Of a DNA stretch of 64,000 nucleotides, positions 12,519 through 25,797 are shown in pieces. Both the position numbers and the translations under genes were made by a program. Source of the DNA: Sanderia malayensis (taxonomy: Eukaryota; Cnidaria; Scyphozoa; Semaeostomeae; Pelagiidae); assembly GCA_013076295.1 (NCBI GenBank), contig RQOL01000729.1:248001-312000 (forward strand), given 5' to 3'. Below the pieces are notes generated by a model. It ran no database searches. It was given only the letters and a program-made list of their open reading frames with translations, and was not told the origin of the DNA. Position 1 is the stretch's first letter, and every line of letters begins with the position of its first letter.

Positions 12519-15500
12519 TCACATATCTGCACATGTTTTGCAACAAAGCTGCTTGACATTCTGATAAATGCAGACGCCTTTCCTTTTATACATTGGACAA
12601 AGAGGCGACTTCTCTCGACACGTTCTTGCTACGATAAAACATACAATGAGACATGTCAGTGTTGTTGAATGAACGGCTATGAAGAATATCACAGAAATAC
12701 GACAACAATCATGGGATTGCTTTTGAGGAAGAGTAGTCTGAATAAGATGAAATTCAATCACGTTTGCATTTTATATTTCTGCAATAAGCAGCTGTGACTG
12801 GCTTATCGCCCACAATGCATTGCGATGCATCAACAATTTCGTCACTATCAGCTTTGTTTTCACCGTTCATTCTTCGACACGTGACCTGCCTCGTTTTCAC
12901 GGACACGCCACATGTTCTACTGCAACGTGACCAACGATGAGCATGCCAATAGTAATTGCTGAAATGAAGAATCCAAGACGCATTTGAGATAAATGGCAAG
13001 CGCAGAGATTCAATGGAACGAACCAGAGACAGAGAGGGGGGAGAGAGAGAGGGAGGGAGGGAGGGAGGGAGGGAGGGAGGGAGAGAGGGAGAGGGAGGGA
13101 GGGACAGAGAGGGAGAGGGAGGGAGAGAGGTCGCATTGCTGTGATTACATTTCTGGTTGCCTTTTTGGACAGTTAAATTCGTCAGATTCCACACCAGTTG
13201 GCATTTGGATGCAAGCATATTCATTATCTACACATGATGGAAAATGAAATTATTATTGATGAGCTCTACGTGAAGTAATCCTAGCATAAATGACGTAAAG
13301 ATGTGCGATGTAAGTATCACCTTTGCAATTGTCCAAGCAATCACTTTGCTTCTTACGTTTCCATTCATAATAGTTCTTTGATTTGAACATTCGATATTGA
13401 AGACTAACTGGCTTCTTAGCAGCGACCATCTTGGAGAAAGCATACACCCGTTACAGTAACTATTAAATATCCAAAACCAATATAATTGATTGTGCTGGAC
13501 GGGGGGTTAATATCACTTACCACTAGTTCCACGATTCCATTTGAAGGCCCTTCACTTTCAACGATATGGACGCCTTTGTCGGTATCTTGCTCAAATCTGT
13601 ACGTGCAGCCAAGAATGTTGGTGTAATCTGGTTGAACTTTGTTGTTTGCGCCGTTTATTTTCCTTGGAAAATAAACCTGATTTTCTGTGGGTTCCCGAAG
13701 TCCTAAGGAATAATCATGGCATAAATATCTTGCTGGAGTATGGGTTAGCTGCTCTGTAGGCGGAGCCAGGAGAAGGGAGCGTTTGGCCCTCGGCCACAAT
13801 CCAACTACCCCCTATTTAATGAGAGGTTGATAAACAGTACGAACAAAAACGTGTTACCAATATCAACATTCAATTCAGCGAAAATCACGAGATTCAAATT
13901 GGTAGAGCCAGGTGGAATCTGCATCAAAACTGTTTCATCTAAGAAAAAGAAAAGACGACATCATTTTGATGGAAACCTGCTTTGCTTATCGTAAAAAGAA
14001 TCGTGTCAACATGGAATGCAAAATTGCGAAACTTGCCATCTTCGCCGACTTTCACAGTAGCATTCCCTTTAGTGAAAACACAAGTGGAGCCATCGCCTCC
14101 GCAAATTTTACAGCCATCACTTGTTTTATTGGAGCCAAGTTGCAAATCACATCCAAGTTTCTATAAAAGTTACTGTACAGTCAGCAAATCTAAGTACAGC
14201 ACATAGAAGCATAATCTTAATCAGTGGCTGTTGCCAGTTGACATGCAGATTGATGGTATTATGCAGGCATCAGACTACCTTGCATTCGCCACCGAGACAA
14301 ATATCAGTACGATTGTCGTCGTAACATCTGAACGCATCTGGCAATTTTGCATCAATGAATTCTCTTCTATCCTCATCAGTGCATGTTATCTTGCACAAGC
14401 GTTCTTCTGCAAGGTACATCACAGCGTTAGGCAAATATCCTCTATAACTCATTGGATTATCAAAAGACAATATAAATGGAAATAAAAGGAGAAGTGCCTT
14501 TTGCTTTATTGTTTTCGCATGGTCCGGCTTTTACTGACAGGTCATCAATTGCAATATCTCCTTGATAATGTGTGCCTCGCACACCTTCGATAACAATCTA
14601 CAGATTGAAATAAAATATTGGTGAACATCACGTTTTATGGCCCAATTTGAGGTCACAGGTCCAGGTCTTGAGGTCCACGGCTCATAGTCCTTAGACCCTG
14701 GGGTGGGGTACCTCGATCGATATCTTCGAATTGCAGTAAGGACATTGTTATATGTCTGTATCAACCAATTTATCGATTAAGCTGAATAAATATTCAACAA
14801 TTTCAACTCACATTAAAAGCCCACTTAGTTCTCATGTTGACATTTGCGAAGAACCATCGATCATTAAGATCCTTGGTTCGATTCCATAATAACACTTCCT
14901 CGAACTCAGTCTTGATGTAAACATTCAACCCACCAATGTGACTGCCAAACATATGATAGAAAAAACTGAAACAAACTTCTGGGGTATTTATCAGAGGACT
15001 TATCAACCTTGCTCTGTATCCTTTTTTCCTTCTATTATCATCCTGACCATCTGATGCCTCTATATACATATAATGGCCTATGGATTGAACAAAGTCGAGT
15101 TTATATGCAGAGTATATAACATGGAGGTCCAAACAAAGTTGTAAAATGAACAATTGGGGAATATGACGTGACGAACCAGTTCCATTTTCGAATGTGTGAT
15201 CATCTCTTGGCCCAGTCCCATAGCTCGGTGTACTTCCTTTGTTTTTCTGCCAATCAAAATCATCCCCATCCTGATCTTGTCTCCAACTGCAATTGTTTGT
15301 GTTGTCAAACGAACAATTGAGGCCCGCAATGGAATCCACTGTTTATTTCAGAAGAGCGTTCATAAAGTTAGTCATCTGCATAATTTTGAAGTTGTAAGAA
15401 TAAATGAATAAACGCATGCGTGTTCAATGAACCTTGTACTCACCAGAACCAATCAAATTCGACTCATCCAGCCAATGTAGTTTTCCTTCCCCAAGAGAGT

Positions 15501-18500
15501 TGCAATGTGCATCTCGTAAGTCTTTGACAGCTCGCTCAATCGGGCATGGCTGAAAGATAAATTATTTTCAAGATCAGAGTTGAGGCTTAATTATTGCAAA
15601 TAAACTTCGATTCAGTAGGCAGAATAGATTCATAAATTTATTACGATTTGAGTCATATGGAAACTACTAAAGACTAAAGCCGTTTTGAGAAAGCCAAGCA
15701 GTGTTTCCACAAGATTTAAAGACTAAACTTGGATTTAAAGACGAAACATGAATTTGAAGACGAGAGGTCAGTTCACGCGTGACTTTGTTTTCATTCACTA
15801 TTTTATTTAATTATTACCCTTCCAACCAATTAAAAAATGATATTTATAAAGAAAACAATATTCCTTATTTCTTATATTCCACACTTCCTTTCCATTTTTA
15901 CCTTAATTCTGCATACTGTGACATCGTCAGCAACACCTTCGCAATCTCTACCATCGTATTTGGGTCTAGAAGAAAATAACATGACGTCATCGCATGTTTC
16001 CCTCTATACAAAAAAGAAACAATTTGAAAATGTTACTAGAGACAATGTTGGATGATACTGAAATATGCATATTAACAGTGCCTTGGATTGTCGCATTTCC
16101 TGGCTCTGTGCCTTGTCCCGATGCCGCAACTCGCTGAACATTTGGTCCATGAACCCCAATTTGACCACGCCCCGTGAATGGGGTAATGATTGAATCGACC
16201 ATGAGGAAAACAATTACCCTTGATGCACCACTAAGGATGACAAACACGCATAATTACTACACGATATAAGGCGAAAATTGTAAAATTGAAAGCTATTGAT
16301 ACGGAATGCAATGACTACTAACATCTTTGCCATATTTACACTGTGTGCCATCAAGGGGTGGGAGGGAGTAGCGATAACATTGGCTTCTTGATTTAGCCCA
16401 ATAGGGGGCGCAGTACAAATATCTGCAGCCCCACCTGAAATAGAACTAAAGACAACACGCTGAGTCAATACTGTAATAACGATTTTGCTCTAGACGTTAT
16501 TGTGTATAAAGATGATGTCGCTGGATAACTTACTCCATGGCATCCCTTGTAATGGCTGCCAAGATAGAATGTGCATTGCTCATCCAAGTTGTAATGGATA
16601 CCAGGTAATTTTGTTGAATATTTTGTAATATTCTCTCGTGGTCGATTATTAAGGCAGGTGAAATATCTGGAATTGAAATCAGACGAGATGCTGTGAAGGA
16701 GCTCCATGCTTATGTGTATGATTAACGTTTATAATCAGTCTGGGTTCTCAATGTTACGAGGGTATTCCCGCTCGCTAAGACCTTTTAGCATTTCGCAAGC
16801 CCGAAGATATCAGAGAATGAATCAGAAATTTTGAAAACTCACCCGACTGTTTGTTTGATCTGCTTTCGTGAACATTCTGACCAATAGTAAAAATCAAATC
16901 GTGACCAAAGAGTTGGGCCCATAAGAGAACCTTTTCGTCCATGTTCTTCGCAATCATTGTTCTCTCCATCATGATCAATACCAAGCCTGTTTAAATGAAA
17001 CGTCGTCATGTAAGTTAACATGCACCAGAGTCACAAAAATATTCGCAGTGTACTGTAATTATTGCAGTGTTAGATGAATACGATATGGACATTATGAAGC
17101 TGATTAGTAGTACTTACGAGTGGCCAATTTCGTGTGCTATTACATGAGCATTTTCAAACCCTCGTTCCAATACAAGTGTACACGCAAGCTGTTTATCGCA
17201 CATGCGATATATTGGTGTGAAACCTGAATATATTATGGAAATATGAAAATGAAGTTTGAGCTTATTAAATCTTGTATCGTAGTTTTATTTCATATACATA
17301 AGTCACATACACTCAGATATAGGCTTTATCACGATATAAATGAGTATAGCTTAAATTGAAAGCATTATGTCAAACCTGCGTAACCAAATCTTGTCCTAGA
17401 AGGTAAAAACATAAACACAATGGATAAAGAATCATCTGTTAGCAGAGTGGTTTTGAGGGTGGGACGGAGAAGTTGCCGTTGCTGTTGTTTACCTTGTCAA
17501 AATAACAGTAAAATCAAAATTGTCGTGATATGAATTTGTGTGATGATAAGTGGAGGCATAGAGACAGGCACTTGTCATTGAGTTCTTCGGAGCTCCTTTC
17601 ACAATTTTTAAAGTTTCCTAAAAGTGATAGATATGAAAGACAGTTGTGTATGACCATAATAACTGTAGTTGAAAACGATTGAGAAAAGTAGATTGACTTC
17701 CATTATGTCATACCGGATCTTTTTTCAAGATTTTGACTTTTGTCACAACAGTATTCAACTTGATACCAAAAGATTTATCTTGAAACAATCTATTAACCTG
17801 AATAAAACGCATTGAATTGAATAACAATTTGCTTCTTGCATTGAATTGCATTTTAGTATGTTGTAAAACAACGAGAAGGGTGTTTACTAGACTCATTACA
17901 TTGTGTCCCTGTGTTTTTGCTCATTCCTTCGCTCGACCAACAGGTGAGCGAAACACAGGGACGCAATGTAATGAATCTAGGTATTTATCGCTTGTTCATC
18001 ATACCGCATTCATAAGTGTCAGTACGTATTTCTCGGTTTTTTCTCCATGCTTTTTGTAAACAGTCGAATCCGCGATGACCATAATTTCGATAAATTTCTC
18101 ATTAAATATCGAGGGCAGTGGTTTCACTTTTACATTTGCTGAAATTCACGAATAAAAATTGAGAACAAGAAACTGCTTTAGAATGTGGTGGAAAAGGTAG
18201 GAAACAATTGATTATTCTACATTACATTGTGCTGTGATGACGACCTTTATCTTTGTGCTCAAGTGATTGAAGTAAACCAAGAAGTTGAACTTTTTATTGA
18301 GAAGCAGAGCAGTGCGGTGGTCGCTGCTATAAGCTATCCATGTTGTTCCAACTTTTGATCTGATGATCTTTCTTTCATTCAGACGCAGATCGAAATACTT
18401 GCGACGGTAGCCGTAACGATCCATGTAAAAAACCTGGAACAAACAACACTTGATGAATAATTTGGATCACGTACAAAATCAAAAAGTCCCCACAACCATC

Positions 18501-21500
18501 AAAGGTATTATCAACTTGTCTCAGACATTTCGTCTTCTATTTATACCGAATGACGTCATTTTGGCCTTGGCTCAGTAAATATTGTAGCTCCTCAATCCAA
18601 ACCAAACTTAGCGACAAGTTGCTTCACTGGACTGAATGAATTATACTGGGCTTCGACTTCTGTCAGTGGGTAGAAAAATACTTCTGAAGCAATCTACTTA
18701 CATTTATTTCCATTCCTGATTTATTTATAAATGTCATCGTTGAGTACTTTACAGCGCGTCTCCGCCGACTTTTGACAACATCTGCACAAGAACAAATTCA
18801 TTGAAATTTTGCTCAAAAATAGTCAAAACGAACTATTTAGGGCCTTCTGATCACGTTGCAACAATTTTCAGCTCTCTAGGACAATTGGTTCAAAAGTTAG
18901 AAATTTCAAATCCTCGCAAGTAGTGAATAACTTTATGTATCCATCATGAAAGTCCAAATTCGAGAGACCGAAAATTGAAATTCATTGAAATTTGGCTCAC
19001 AAATAGTCCAAACGTACTATTTAGGGCATTCTGATCACGTTGCAACAATTTTCAGCTCTCTGGGGCAATTGGTTCAAAAGTTAGAAATTTCAAATCCTCG
19101 CAAGTAGTGAATAACTTTGTGTATCCATCATGAAAGACCAAATTCGAGAGACCGAAAATTGAAATTCATTGAAATTTGGCTCACAAAGAGTCAAAACGTA
19201 CTATTTAGGGCCTTCTGATCACGTTGCAACAATTTTCAGCTCTCTAGGACAATTGGTTCAAAAGTTAGAAATTTCAAATCCTCGCAAGTAGTGAATAACT
19301 TTGTGTGTCCATCATGAAAGTCCAAATTCGAGAGACCGAAAATTGAAAATCATTGAAATTTGGCTCACAAATAGTCCAAACGTACTATTTAGGGCATTCT
19401 GATCACGTTGCAACAATTTTCAGCTCTCTGGGGCAATTGGTTCAAAAGTTAGAAATTTCAAATCCTCGCAAGTAGTGAATAACTTTATGTATCCATCATG
19501 AAAGTCCAAATTCGAGAGACCGAAAATTGAAATTCATTGAAATTTTGCTCACAAATAGTCCAAACGTACTATTTAGGGCATTCTGATCACGTTGCAACAA
19601 TTTTCAGCTCTCTGGGGCAATTGGTTCAAAAGTTAGAAATTTCAAATCCTCGCAAGTAGTGAATAACTTTATGTATCCATCATGAAAGTCCAAATTCGAG
19701 AGACCGAAAATTGAAATTCATTGAAATTTGGCTCACAAATAGTCCAAACGTACTATTTAGGGCATTCTGATCACGTTGCAACAATTTTCAGCTCTCTGGG
19801 GCAATTGGTTCAAAAGTTAGAAATTTCAAATCCTCGCAAGTAGTGAATAACTTTATGTATCCATCATGAAAGTCCAAATTCGAGAGACCGAAAATTGAAA
19901 TTCATTGAAATTTTGCTCAAAAATAGTCAAAACGAACTATTTAGGGCCTTCTGATCACGTTGCAACAATTTTCAGCTCTCTAGGACAATTGGTTCAAAAG
20001 TTAGAAATTTCAAATCCTCGCAAGTAGTGAATAACTTTATGTATCCATCATGAAAGTCCAAATTCGAGAGACCGAAAATTGAAATTCATTGAAATTTTGC
20101 TCACAAATAGTCCAAACGTACTATTTAGGGCATTCTGATCACGTTGCAACAATTTTCAGCTCTCTGGGGCAATTGGTTCAAAAGTTAGAAATTTCAAATC
20201 CTCGCAAGTAGTGAATAACTTTATGTATCCATCATGAAAGTCCAAATTCGAGAGACCGAAAATTGAAATTCATTGAAATTTGGCTCACAAATAGTCCAAA
20301 CGTACTATTTAGGGCATTCTGATCACGTTGCAACAATTTTCAGCTCTCTGGGGCAATTGGTTCAAAAGTTAGAAATTTCAAATCCTCGCAAGTAGTGAAT
20401 AACTTTGTGTATCCATCATGAAAGACCAAATTCGAGAGACCGAAAATTGAAATTCATTGAAATTTGGCTCACAAAGAGTCAAAACGTACTATTTAGGGCC
20501 TTCTGATCACGTTGCAACAATTTTCAGCTCTCTAGGACAATTGGTTCAAAAGTTAGAAATTTCAAATCCTCGCAAGTAGTGAATAACTTTGTGTGTCCAT
20601 CATGAAAGTCCAAATTCGAGAGACCGAAAATTGAAAATCATTGAAATTTGGCTCACAAATAGTCCAAACGTACTATTTAGGGCATTCTGATCACGTTGCA
20701 ACAATTTTCAGCTCTCTAGGACAATTGGTTCAAAAGTTAGAAATTTCAAATCCTCGCAAGTAGTGAATAACTTTGTGTATCCATCATGAAAGTCCAAATT
20801 CGAAAGACCGAAAATTGAAATTCATTGAAATTTGGCTCACAAATAGTCCAAACGTACTATTTAGGGCATTCTGATCACGTTGCAACAATTTTCAGCTCTC
20901 TGGGGCAATTGGTTCAAAAGTTAGAAATTTCAAATCCTCGCAAGTAGTGAATAACTTTATGTATCCATCATGAAAGTCCAAATTCGAGAGACCGAAAATT
21001 GAAATTCATTGAAATTTTGCTCACAAATAGTCCAAACGTACTATTTAGGGCATTCTGATCACGTTGCAACAATTTTCAGCTCTCTGGGGCAATTGGTTCA
21101 AAAGTTAGAAATTTCAAATCCTCGCAAGTAGTGAATAACTTTATGTATCCATCATGAAAGTCCAAATTCGAGAGACCGAAAATTGAAATTCATTGAAATT
21201 TGGCTCACAAATAGTCCAAACGTACTATTTAGGGCATTCTGATCACGTTGCAACAATTTTCAGCTCTCTGGGGCAATTGGTTCAAAAGTTAGAAATTTCA
21301 AATCCTCGCAAGTAGTGAATAACTTTGTGTATCCATCATGAAAGACCAAATTCGAGAGACCGAAAATTGAAATTCATTGAAATTTGGCTCACAAATAGTC
21401 CAAACGTACTATTTAGGGCCTTCTGATCACGTTGCAACAATTTTCAGCTCTCTAGGACAATTGGTTCAAAAGTTAGAAATTTCAAATCCTCGCAAGTAGT

Positions 21501-23869
21501 GAATAACTTTGTGTGTCCATCATGAAAGTCCAAATTCGAGAGACCGAAAATTGAAAATCATTGAAATTTGGCTCACAAATAGTCCAAACGTACTATTTAG
21601 GGCATTCTGATCACGTTGCAACAATTTTCAGCTCTCTAGGACAATTGGTTCAAAAGTTAGAAATTTCAAATCCTCGCAAGTAGTGAATAACTTTGTGTAT
21701 CCATCATGAAAGTCCAAATTCGAAAGACCGAAAATTGAAATTCATTGAAATTTGGCTCACAAATAGTCCAAACGTACTATTTAGGGCATTCTGATCACGT
21801 TGCAACAATTTTCAGCTCTCTGGGGCAATTGGTTCAAAAGTTAGAAATTTCAAATCCTCGCAAGTAGTGAATAACTTTATGTATCCATCATGAAAGTCCA
21901 AATTCGAGAGACCGAAAATTGAAATTCATTGAAATTTGGCTCACAAATAGTCCAAACGTACTATTTAGGGCATTCTGATCACGTTGCAACAAATTTCAGC
22001 TCTCTGGGGCAATTGGTTCAAAAGTTAGAAATTTCAAATCCTCGCAAGTAGTGAATAACTTTGTGTATCCATCATGAAAGTCCAAATTCGAGAGACCGAA
22101 AATTGAAATTCATTGAAATTTTGCTCACAAATAGTCCAAACGTACTATTTAGGGCATTCTGATCACGTTGCAACAATTTTCAGCTCTCTGGGGCAATTGG
22201 TTCAAAAGTTAGAAATTTCAAATCCTCGCAAGTAGTGAATAACTTTATGTATCCATCATGAAAGTCCAAATTCGAGAGACCGAAAATTGAAATTCATTGA
22301 AATTTGGCTCACAAATAGTCCAAACGTACTATTTAGGGCATTCTGATCACGTTGCAACAATTTTCAGCTCTCTGGGGCAATTGGTTCAAAAGTTAGAAAT
22401 TTCAAATCCTCGCAAGTAGTGAATAACTTTGTGTATCCATCATGAAAGACCAAATTCGAGAGACCGAAAATTGAAATTCATTGAAATTTGGCTCACAAAT
22501 AGTCAAAACGTACTATTTAGGGCCTTCTGATCACGTTGCAACAATTTTCAGCTCTCTAGGACAATTGGTTCAAAAGTTAGAAATTTCAAATCCTCGCAAG
22601 TAGTGAATAACTTTGTGTGTCCATCATGAAAGTCCAAATTCGAGAGACCGAAAATTGAAAATCATTGAAATTTGGCTCACAAATAGTCCAAACGTACTAT
22701 TTAGGGCATTCTGATCACGTTGCAACAATTTTCAGCTCTCTAGGACAATTGGTTCAAAAGTTAGAAATTTCAAATCCTCGCAAGTAGTGAATAACTTTGT
22801 GTGTCCATCATGAAAGTCCAAATTCGAGAGACCGAAAATTGAAAATCATTGAAATTTGGCTCACAAATAGTCCAAACGTACTATTTAGGGCATTCTGATC
22901 ACGTTGCAACAATTTTCAGCTCTCTAGGACAATTGGTTCAAAAGTTAGAAATTTCAAATCCTCGCAAGTAGTGAATAACTTTGTGTATCCATCATGAAAG
23001 TCCAAATTCGAAAGACCGAAAATTGAAATTCATTGAAATTTGGCTCAAAAATAGCCAAAACGTACTATTTAGGGCCTTCTGATCACGTTGCAACAATTTT
23101 CAGCTCTCTAGGACAATTGGTTCAAAAGTTAGAAATTTCAAATCCTCGCAAGTAGTGAATAACTTTGTGTGTCCATCATGAAAGTCCAAATTCGAGAGAC
23201 CGAAAATTGAAAATCATTGAAATTTGGCTCACAAATAGTCCAAACGTACTATTTAGGGCATTCTGATCACGTTGCAACAATTTTCAGCTCTCTAGGACAA
23301 TTGGTTCAAAAGTTACAAATTTTAAATCCTCGCAAGTATAGTGAATAACATTTATGTATCAATCATGAAAGTCCAAATTCGAGAGACCGAAAATCGAAAT
23401 TCATTGAAATTTGGCTCACAAATAGTCCAAACGTACTATTTAGGGCCTTCTGATCACGTTGCAACAATTTTCAACTCTCTAGGACAATTGGTTCAAAAGT
23501 TAGAAATTTCAAATCCTCGCAAGTAGTGAATAACTCTATGTATCCAGCATGAAAGTCGAAATTCGAGAGGCCGAACCGAAAATTGAAATTCATTGAAATT
23601 TGGCTCACAAATAGTCCATACATACTATTTAGGGCCTTCTGATCACGTTGAAACAATTTTCAGCCCTCTAGGACAGTTGGTTCAAAAGTTAGAGTGAATT
23701 ACTTGTTTTCCAATACGCTGCACCCAAATGAGACATGATAAGTGACAAAACAACATTGCTCACCGTAATTATCAGAGATTTGCGTTGCTCTTCTGTCAGC
23801 GAAGATTGAATTATGAACACTGTGGAAGGTATCTCTTGCAAAAATATCTTCAGCTCCGATGTGACTGTC
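12519..23869 (-). CDS. Secreted ADAMTS-like metalloprotease with VHL-like, MAM and PLAC domains (copy B; first exon not found)
   Basis: Exons on the minus strand, 5' to 3': 23869-23764, 18781-18702, 18433-18226, 18138-18005, 17797-17714, 17617-17493, 17395-17376, 17223-17118, 16986-16843, 16666-16534, 16445-16323, 16230-16082, 15965-15902, 15549-15444, 15338-15177, 15077-14812, 14597-14498, 14406-14279, 14160-14046, 13938-13858, 13702-13521, 13429-13321, 13227-13149, 12958-12762, 12628-12519. They total 3,111 nt, 1,036 residues plus stop. Order matches copy A: propeptide, RRRR furin-type site, VHL-like segment (FINKSG...TTWIAY), reprolysin zinc site HEIGHSLGIDHD with LMGP Met-turn, cysteine-rich linker, TSP1 ([15 protein letters not shown]), three-exon MAM domain, cysteine-rich (CKICGGDG) and spacer, TSP1-like repeats, and a C-terminal PLAC domain (CREKSPLC...[10 protein letters not shown]). 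Three introns fit only with GC donors (after 16082, 14498 and 14046). The exon with the signal peptide should lie right of 23900; I did not find it. The intron 18782-23763 is a satellite array. Confidence 0.78.
13029..13131. repeat. GA-rich simple repeat
   Basis: A purine-rich (gggagggaggga)n tract on the plus strand. It lies in the intron between exons 13227-13149 and 12958-12762 of metalloprotease B. Open frames across it are low-complexity artefacts. Confidence 0.95.
17887..17980. repeat. Imperfect inverted repeat (hairpin) in an intron
   Basis: Arms at about 17887-17923 and 17944-17980 (left arm starts ctagactcattacattgtgt) are complementary with a few mismatches around a 20-bp loop. It lies in the intron 17798-18004 of metalloprotease B and may be a small foldback element. 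Confidence 0.8.
18790..23700. repeat. 184-bp satellite array, about 27 copies
   Basis: Using gatcacgttgcaac as anchor, copies start at 18849, 19033, 19217, 19401 and so on, exactly 184 bp apart, until small indels after about 23330; the last anchor is at 23641. Central copies differ at only a few diagnostic sites (ccttctg/cattctg, aggac/ggggc, ttatgtatcc/ttgtgtatcc/ttgtgtgtcc). The last three copies, near 23300-23700, are clearly more diverged. The array fills nearly all of the intron 18782-23763 of metalloprotease B; the matching intron of copy A (5335-5591) is 257 bp with no satellite. The monomer has no useful reading frame. Confidence 0.97.
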
Positions 23870-24726
23870 CTAGTCGAGTAGACAGGGAGGAAGCTGTGAT
23901 ATTACCCGGCGAGCTGGGCTGGCTTTAATATAATTGTTGGAAGTTCAGTGATAATTATTTAGTTTACTTTTTTATTTTATAAATATTAAAACGTAATTTA
24001 TAAAGATTAGTGAGTATAAAAGCATTCCACGAATTCAAGAAGAACCCTAGCATGCAAGAGATAAATATTTACAAACCTTTCTGGGAGATTCTTGTAGCTG
24101 ATGTAGTCGTGTTTCTTGTGACCTTACTGTTCGTTGATTTACCACACAACACCATAGCACGAAGAGCAGAAAATGCCTTGGCATTATTGTATGCCACAGA
24201 AATCAGACGACAAAGTTTTAACAAAACTAAGTTATTATGTTTTATATGCTTGACATAGGCTCAAGGTGCGTAAACAGTAATCAGTTTACTGCCAGTTTTG
24301 TAACAACAAATAGTCCTAAAAGTAATAATCTATGATAATTCAATAAATTTCGACCACAGATAACACCCTCCAGTGTGGTTGTATTTGCCTTAGGGATTTT
24401 GGGAGATTTCCTGCTCAACTCACCAGCCGAGCCCAAAAATATTAAAAAAAATGACATCAAACAATTTTTGGCAGTTTTTCAGATATGTAAGGAACAACAT
24501 TAATTACATTTAAAAAATTCAGTAAAACGTTTAAGCTATCAGGCAGATAAATAAAAATAGGAAACTTTAAAAAAAATTCAGAGTGTCTCCTACGTCATCC
24601 GTCCGGAGCGCCTTCGCATTTTCTTCTTCCGTTTTCACATGCGCATCCACCTTTATTTTGTTTTGTTTTCGTCACCAACATTGGCCTAGTTATAATTCAA
24701 GAAGACAGAAGAGGAACTGGTAAAAA

Positions 24727-25797
<1,071 letters not shown>

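Noticed and set aside
12754..13247. Pro/Ser-rich minus frame and Glu/Gly-rich plus frame
   Set aside because: The GA repeat opens both frames. Only 12762-12958 of the minus frame is a real exon.
23341..23656. Short frames in the diverged right edge of the satellite
   Set aside because: They exist only because these copies have lost the stops found in the other copies.
18790..23700. CRISPR-like regular array
   Set aside because: The unit is 184 bp with no short repeat/unique spacer pattern; it is a eukaryotic satellite.
24010..24258. Frame of about 80 residues with a hydrophobic stretch (ILVADVVVFLVTLLFVDL)
   Set aside because: No ATG near its start, no homology I recognise and no exon partner. 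It could be a membrane protein exon, but I cannot support it.
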